A stretch of 64,000 nt of DNA from Thiohalocapsa sp. (GTDB taxonomy: Bacteria > Pseudomonadota > Gammaproteobacteria > Chromatiales > Chromatiaceae). The position numbers and the translations under genes were made by a program. The DNA lies in contig JAIPFF010000004.1 in assembly GCA_021736785.1 (NCBI GenBank), positions 1 through 64,000 on the forward strand. The letters are read 5' to 3'. The notes under the pieces were generated by a model. The model saw only the letters and a program-made list of their open reading frames with translations, was not told the origin of the DNA and ran no database searches. Shown piece by piece: positions 59,965 through 64,000 of the stretch (position 1 is its first letter; every line of letters begins with the position of its first letter).

Positions 59965-61053
59965 ATGAGCGACATCCTGATCATCGGCGGCGGCGTCATC
60001 GGCCTGCTGACCGCGCGCGAGTTGGCGGATGCCGGCGCCAATGTCTCCCTCGTCGAGATGGGCAACACCGGCCGCGAAGCGTCCTGGGCCGGCGGCGGCA
60101 TCCTGTCGCCGCTTTATCCTTGGCGTTATGCCACGTCGCTGACCGCCCTCGCCCGCTGGAGCCAGGCCGCCTACCCAGACCTCTGCACGGGTCTGTTCGA
60201 AGAAACCGGCATCGACGCGGAGCACACCCGCTGCGGGCTCATCATCCTCGATCCGGAAGAACACGAGGCGGCGCTGCACTGGGCCGATGCGCAGCAAGCC
60301 GCGCTGCAACTGATCGACCGCGCCGAGATCAACGCCAAGGAGCCGGGCCTGCAGACCTCCGTGGCCAACGCCCTTTGGTTTCCCGACGTCGGGCAGATCC
60401 GCAACCCGCGCCTGACCAAGGCGCTGCGGGCCTCGATCGAAAAGCGCGTGCAGATCCGCGAGCGCGAAGAGGTGCTCGAAATGCGCACCGAAAACGGCCA
60501 TGTGCGCGGCGTCCGCACGACGTCGGGGACAATCGACGCCGACCGCATCATCGTCTGCACCGGCGCCTGGACCGCCCAATTGCTCGAGAAGCTCGGCACC
60601 AAGCCCGACATCCGCCCGGTGCGCGGGCAAATGATCCTGTTCTTCGCCAAGCCCGGCCAGATCCGCCATCTGACCCTGTTCCGCGAGCGCTACGTCATCC
60701 CGCGAAAGGACGGTCGCGTCCTCATCGGCAGCACCCTGGAAGACACCGGCTTCGAGAAGCGCACCACCGCCGAGGCCAAGGAAGAGCTCTACCGCATCGC
60801 CGTCGACATGTTCCCGCTGCTCAAGCGCACCCCCATCGAAGACCACTGGGCCGGTCTGCGCCCGGCGTCCCCCAGCGGTATCCCGTACATCGGCCCCTAC
60901 CCGGACGTCGAAGGCCTCTACGTCAACGCGGGCCACTTCCGCAACGGCCTCGTCACCGGCCCCGCCTCGGCCCGACTCGTCGCCGACCTCGTGCTCGGGC
61001 GCGAGCCGATTCTGCCGCCCTCGCCCTATGCCCTCGAGGCTGTCCGGGTCTGA
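59965..61053 (+). CDS. thiO: glycine oxidase ThiO
   Basis: FAD-dependent oxidase that turns glycine into dehydroglycine for thiamine thiazole synthesis. The 362-residue protein has the dinucleotide motif ILIIGGGVIGLLTARELA at the N-terminus, REASWAGGGILSPLYPWRY, and late blocks HWAGLRPASPSGIPYIGP and HFRNGLVTGPASARLVADL, characteristic of the ThiO/DAO family. No other thiamine gene is nearby; ThiO is the best match, but another D-amino-acid-oxidase-like role is possible. Confidence 0.9.
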   Translation: MSDILIIGGGVIGLLTARELADAGANVSLVEMGNTGREASWAGGGILSPLYPWRYATSLTALARWSQAAYPDLCTGLFEETGIDAEHTRCGLIILDPEEHEAALHWADAQQAALQLIDRAEINAKEPGLQTSVANALWFPDVGQIRNPRLTKALRASIEKRVQIREREEVLEMRTENGHVRGVRTTSGTIDADRIIVCTGAWTAQLLEKLGTKPDIRPVRGQMILFFAKPGQIRHLTLFRERYVIPRKDGRVLIGSTLEDTGFEKRTTAEAKEELYRIAVDMFPLLKRTPIEDHWAGLRPASPSGIPYIGPYPDVEGLYVNAGHFRNGLVTGPASARLVADLVLGREPILPPSPYALEAVRV

Positions 61054-61165
61054 CAAATTCAGGTCGCCGGCCCGCGCGCAAACGCGGATTTCGGCCATCC
61101 TACCGGCGTCGCGCAGGATCAAACCGGCACACGACCCGCGCCCGCCGAGAAAGTGCCACGTCAGC

Positions 61166-61194
61166 TTGCGGAAGACCCGGAAATCTCCTAAACT
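61166..61194 (+). promoter_or_regulatory. putative promoter of tRNA-Thr
   Basis: TTGCGG (61166-61171), a 17-base spacer, then TAAACT (61189-61194), followed by a GC-rich TCGCGG discriminator as expected for stable RNA genes under stringent control. Transcription would start near 61201, about 50 bases before the tRNA. Confidence 0.5.
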
Positions 61195-61249
61195 TCGCGG
61201 TCTTTCCCGGCGAGCTCGTCGGGAAACGCGCCATGCGGCACCCCTCCAA

Positions 61250-61325
<76 letters not shown>

Positions 61326-61670
61326 AATTCAAGCACTTAGCAATCGTGGCACAAGGCAACCGGACGCTTGCCACAGTTTTGCCACAGTTCGGCACCGCCG
61401 AAACGCCCCGCTCGCTCACCAACACACCAGCCAGCCAAAACAGCGCCGCCCCTCGACTGATCCCGCGAAATGTCGATGTCGGATAGGGTTGGCGGTGCAC
61501 TGATGTCGAGCGGCTCGACATTAGGCAGATTGGCGCCCAATAGGTGGAGCCGATGGTATCCGCCGCGCCTGCTCGGCGGCCCTTCACGGTGCCGGCGGTC
61601 TCGGGCATGCCCGTCGCAAGGGTTCGGCGGTGAGGCGAGCGTGACAGCCGGCGGTGAAGCGAGCGCGCAC

Positions 61671-61695
61671 AAAAAACCCGGCGCGTCGGCCGGGT
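61671..61695 (-). terminator. rho-independent terminator (minus strand)
   Basis: Stem ACCCGGC (61676-61682) with GCCGGGT (61689-61695), a 6-base loop, and six A at 61671-61676 on the plus strand, i.e. a U tract after the hairpin on minus-strand RNA. Confidence 0.75.
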
Positions 61696-61795
61696 CGTCA
61701 GGTGGTGGCGCCGATCAAGCGAGCAGACGCCGCGCCAGGATGTGAGCGGCCGGACCGGGTCCAGCCGCTTCGATATCCCCGTTGTTGAAATCTGG

Positions 61796-61824
61796 AAAAG
61801 CACACCGCCCCGGTTCGGGGCGGT
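61796..61824 (-). terminator. terminator of the lectin-like gene (minus strand)
   Basis: A 9-bp GC-rich stem, ACCGCCCCG (61804-61812) with CGGGGCGGT (61816-61824), closes a GTT loop 30 bases after the stop at 61854. On the minus strand a short U run (complement of AAAA 61796-61799) follows after five bases. Confidence 0.65.
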
Positions 61825-61851
61825 TGCTTCATAAGTGGCGCGCTACCGCCC

Positions 61852-61976
61852 CCTCACTCCACCGGCAACTCGATCCAGTTGAGCGGCTGCTCTGTGTCCG
61901 CGTCTTTGATCTGCAGCGCCGCCCGCGTACCGTCATCAAGTTCCGCAAGCACCGCGATCTCGGACACGCCATCCAT
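61852..61976. repeat. 125-bp direct repeat, copy 1
   Basis: Matches 63062-63186 at 123 of 125 positions (differences at 61914 C/T and 61971 A/G). This copy is the 3' end of the intact exported protein gene. Confidence 0.95.
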
Positions 61977-62981
61977 GTCCGAATCCTGCGACGCGATCGA
62001 CTTGACCTCCCACAACTCGCCGAAGAAGCGCATCTGATCGATCCATGCGCCGGTTACTGCGTGGCGAAGTTGCACCACGCCTTGCCCTGTAGGAGTTCTA
62101 AACAGCACCACGACGGCAGGGTTGCCCGCTCCCAACTCGACGCCAGCCAAGCCGATCGGCATGTTGTCCGGGGACTTGAAGGTGATCTCGTTAACGAACT
62201 GCTTGGTCACGCTGTCCTTGATGATGACGGAGGCCGTATCGTCTGAGTGCACCTGCATCGCCGCGAGTTCGGGCCCGCCTGCGCTATTGATGTCGGGGAG
62301 GCTTGCGACGCCCCTGTAAGCGTCGGATCCGATTTCGTCGGTAACCTGCACATAGTCGAACCGCGCCTCTGATTCCCATACTGCACCCAGCCCGATCCCC
62401 CCGGTCAACAAGGGTTCCGGGTCGATGATATCTACGATCTCAACTCCATCGACCCACAGTTGGATCCTGGGCCCATGGACACCAATCTTGACTTCCCAGG
62501 TGCTACTCGTTGCGGGAATGCCGTCGCGCGAGTAGAGAATTTCGCCTGCCGAGCCACGGTGGCGCCATAGATAGATCGACGCTCCCACATCTCTCTGCGG
62601 TCCAAAGATGCTTACCCGATAGTGGTCCCCCCAGGAGCCGGCGGAGGGAGCCGGGTAGACGCCGCTGCAGCGGAAGGCTATATGGACATTCTCGACCTGT
62701 CCGCCCATGCTCAATAGACCATCAGCCCTAACTCTGAGCGTGTAGTCGGTCCAGGTAGCATCGCCATCATGGGCGATAGCGAGGGAATTCCGCGGCGATC
62801 CGGAACTTCGAGAGTGCATCCATCCATTGTCGATCCACTGCGACGGCAGTAGCGAAGTCCACTCGCTCGACAAAACCGGACCGTCGAACTGATCCTCAAA
62901 GAGAACGGTTTCGGCATTTGCATTGCTGATCGCAAATGCCAGTATCAACAGAGTTGCATGTCCAATCCATCTTGTGTTCAT
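61854..62981 (-). CDS. exported lectin-like (LamG/ConA-type) protein with VCBS-like repeats
   Basis: A 375-residue protein. A signal peptide (MNTRWIGHATLLILAFAI, cleavage after SNANA) leads to a jelly-roll-like domain (about 25-215; LFEDQFDGPVLSSEW, HYRVSIFGPQ, YLWRHRGSAGEILY, IQLWVDGVEIVDI), as in proteins that bind or cleave sugars. Three repeats of about 45 residues follow, the last with a calcium-loop-like DSDMDGVSE. No catalytic residues can be named. ATG 62981 is set by the signal peptide. Codon use is visibly less GC-rich than in the housekeeping genes, consistent with transfer. Terminators lie just downstream. Confidence 0.8.
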   Translation of the reverse strand: MNTRWIGHATLLILAFAISNANAETVLFEDQFDGPVLSSEWTSLLPSQWIDNGWMHSRSSGSPRNSLAIAHDGDATWTDYTLRVRADGLLSMGGQVENVHIAFRCSGVYPAPSAGSWGDHYRVSIFGPQRDVGASIYLWRHRGSAGEILYSRDGIPATSSTWEVKIGVHGPRIQLWVDGVEIVDIIDPEPLLTGGIGLGAVWESEARFDYVQVTDEIGSDAYRGVASLPDINSAGGPELAAMQVHSDDTASVIIKDSVTKQFVNEITFKSPDNMPIGLAGVELGAGNPAVVVLFRTPTGQGVVQLRHAVTGAWIDQMRFFGELWEVKSIASQDSDMDGVSEIAVLAELDDGTRAALQIKDADTEQPLNWIELPVE

Positions 62982-63061
62982 CGTTGACTCCTCGGGCGCA
63001 CTGCCCGGTTCAACCGCCCGGAGCCAATGCGACTCTTTACTTGCGGACGGCGAAGGTAGGA

Positions 63062-63186
63062 CCTCACTCCACCGGCAACTCGATCCAGTTGAGCGGCTGC
63101 TCTGTGTCCGCGTCTTTGATCTGTAGCGCCGCCCGCGTACCGTCATCAAGTTCCGCAAGCACCGCGATCTCGGACACGCCGTCCAT
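63062..63186. repeat. 125-bp direct repeat, copy 2
   Basis: Near-identical to 61852-61976, offset 1,210 bases, same orientation. Here it forms the 3' half of a truncated duplicate gene. Confidence 0.95.
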
Positions 63187-63377
63187 CACCCGTCTTCTAC
63201 AAACTGACTTGGTTGCTCGGTTGTCCACTCCGAACGTAAAACCGGTTTCTCGAAATCGTCTTCGAACAAGGTATGAGCAAAAAGATCGCTCGAAACCGTG
63301 GAAGCTACCAGCAGCCAAAACGGGAGGAGCAATAAAGAAAATCGCCCGGACATAGAGAGCAATTCGTTAGTTGTCAT
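63064..63377 (-). pseudogene. truncated duplicate of the lectin-like exported protein
   Basis: An intact start (ATG 63377) encodes a signal-peptide-like segment and LFEDDFEKPVLRSEWTTEQP, homologous to LFEDQFDGPVLSSEWTSLLP of the neighbour. At about 63186 it joins sequence for the last 41 residues of the neighbour's C-terminus, but in another frame: the first part stops at TGA right at the junction. About 300 codons of the middle are missing. It is read as an internal deletion between duplicated genes. The 5' part has diverged, while the 3' part is nearly identical to the neighbour. Confidence 0.8.
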
Positions 63378-63678
63378 TGGAGCCTCTTGCGGATCTTACG
63401 ACCCAGTGATCGTGGGGATGCCGCCGCTTCAAAGGGCACCGAGAACACCTCCGCGCCCTAGCCAAGACTAGATCCTACTGAAAGTATCGGACACGCCCGA
63501 CGATGCGACGGTAGCGAGATCAGCAGTGCGGGAAGTTTCCGTGACCTGCATCAGCTCTTCGAGAGTTCGGCGCGATGGGGGAAAGTAAGCGCGCGCCGCG
63601 GCGTCGGGCGGCTCCGGTATGCGACGGCTAGGCGTGGGTGCGTAGGGAGTGCGAGGGATGGCGGTGAAAGCCCCGGGC

Positions 63679-63703
63679 AAAAAAGCCCGCGGTGAAGCGG
63701 GCT
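63679..63703 (-). terminator. rho-independent terminator (minus strand)
   Basis: Stem AGCCCGC (63684-63690) with GCGGGCT (63697-63703), loop GGTGAA, preceded on the plus strand by six A (63679-63684), which is a U tract after the hairpin in minus-strand RNA. No intact gene lies directly upstream on that strand. Confidence 0.75.
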
Positions 63704-63829
63704 AGGAGAGCACGGACATGCACAGGTGCCGGCGACGCCGGGACCGGCCGGCGCGGCTACGAGGGTCCCCGGCGAGTGCAGCACGCCCGATACCGCCAGG
63801 ACACAAACGCGCTGCGGGACTCTTTCAAT

Positions 63830-63961
63830 TCACCATGTACTTCGGCGACGGCGAATCGTGCTCGGCGAGCAACCGACTTTGCGCGCGGCTTGGGTGACGG
63901 AGGCGCCCTTGGCCAGCTCGTTGCGTAAAGGCTATTCGGCTGCGAGTCGCAGTTGTGCCAT
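63830..63961 (-). pseudogene. interrupted helix-turn-helix remnant
   Basis: ATG 63961 begins MAQLRLAAE, is stopped by TAG (63932-63934), and the same frame continues PLRNELAKGASVTQAARKVG and CSPSTIRRRRSTW to TGA at 63830. The second part reads as a helix-turn-helix of the resolvase/transposase or small-repressor type. A single stop in an otherwise consistent 43-codon frame suggests a decayed mobile-element gene. It is too short for a firm family assignment. Confidence 0.35.
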
Positions 63962-64000
63962 TGACACGTCGGGATCGCCTATACAGTATGAAATCAAAGG

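Larger units (their letters stand above)
61326..61853. other. gene-free region downstream of tRNA-Thr
   Basis: About 530 bases with two minus-strand terminators (61671-61695 and 61796-61824) and no supportable gene. GCCACAGTT occurs twice at about 61370-61388. A near-repeat GGCGGTGAGGCGAGCG / GGCGGTGAAGCGAGCG lies at about 61626-61665. A minus-strand frame at 61337-61440 reads AELWQNCGK, reminiscent of integrase C-termini, but the upstream part does not match an integrase. Confidence 0.5.

Noticed and set aside
61543..61561. Inverted 11-base match to the tRNA-Thr 3' end (CATCGGCTCCA)
   Set aside because: Attachment-site duplicates should be in direct orientation; this is inverted and short, so probably chance.

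Overview
The window looks like chromosome from a GC-rich gammaproteobacterium. Two ancestral gene orders support this: uvrY-(udg)-uvrC-pgsA-tRNA-Gly at the left end, and pncC-thpR-recA-recX-alaS-lysC-csrA-tRNA-Ser in the middle. Genus cannot be fixed from the sequence; a Chromatiales-type (purple sulfur) relative is a reasonable guess, but that is inference.

Layout. 1-4.6 kb: end of an unknown gene, a terminator, tRNA-Gly, and the DNA repair/phospholipid operon led by the response regulator uvrY. 4.9-6.6 kb: a phosphodiesterase and a MOSC-domain protein, translationally coupled. 6.8-20.3 kb: dnaE, an exported amidohydrolase, a degenerate GGDEF/EAL membrane protein, amylosucrase with a 59-residue neighbour, and a hybrid histidine kinase. 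20.9-22.4 kb: a two-subunit bacterioferritin divergent from its ferredoxin bfd. 22.4-25.0 kb: a gene-poor decayed stretch with a UPF0175/DUF3368 toxin-antitoxin pair and an alcohol dehydrogenase remnant. 25.0-32.7 kb: the recA-alaS-lysC-csrA block.

32.9-51.6 kb is the most distinctive part: two complete V/A-type ATPases encoded back to back. They diverge from a shared region of about 640 bp and have the same subunit order (G/H-like, C, I, K, F, E, A, B, D). They differ in sequence, in subunit C length and in the architecture of the proton-carrying K subunit. The shared region holds a Crp/Fnr-like palindrome, and a Crp/Fnr regulator lies just beyond the second operon, after a small exported protein.

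53.5-61.3 kb: housekeeping genes (valS, ubiG, mupP-like phosphatase, a divergent squalene/phytoene-synthase homologue, ispH, thiO) and tRNA-Thr with its own promoter. After the tRNA the character changes: three terminators, an exported lectin-like/VCBS-type protein, a truncated duplicate of it sharing a 125-bp near-identical repeat, and an interrupted helix-turn-helix remnant. This is typical of a decayed island beside a tRNA gene. No CRISPR array, rRNA, intact transposase or intact integrase was seen.
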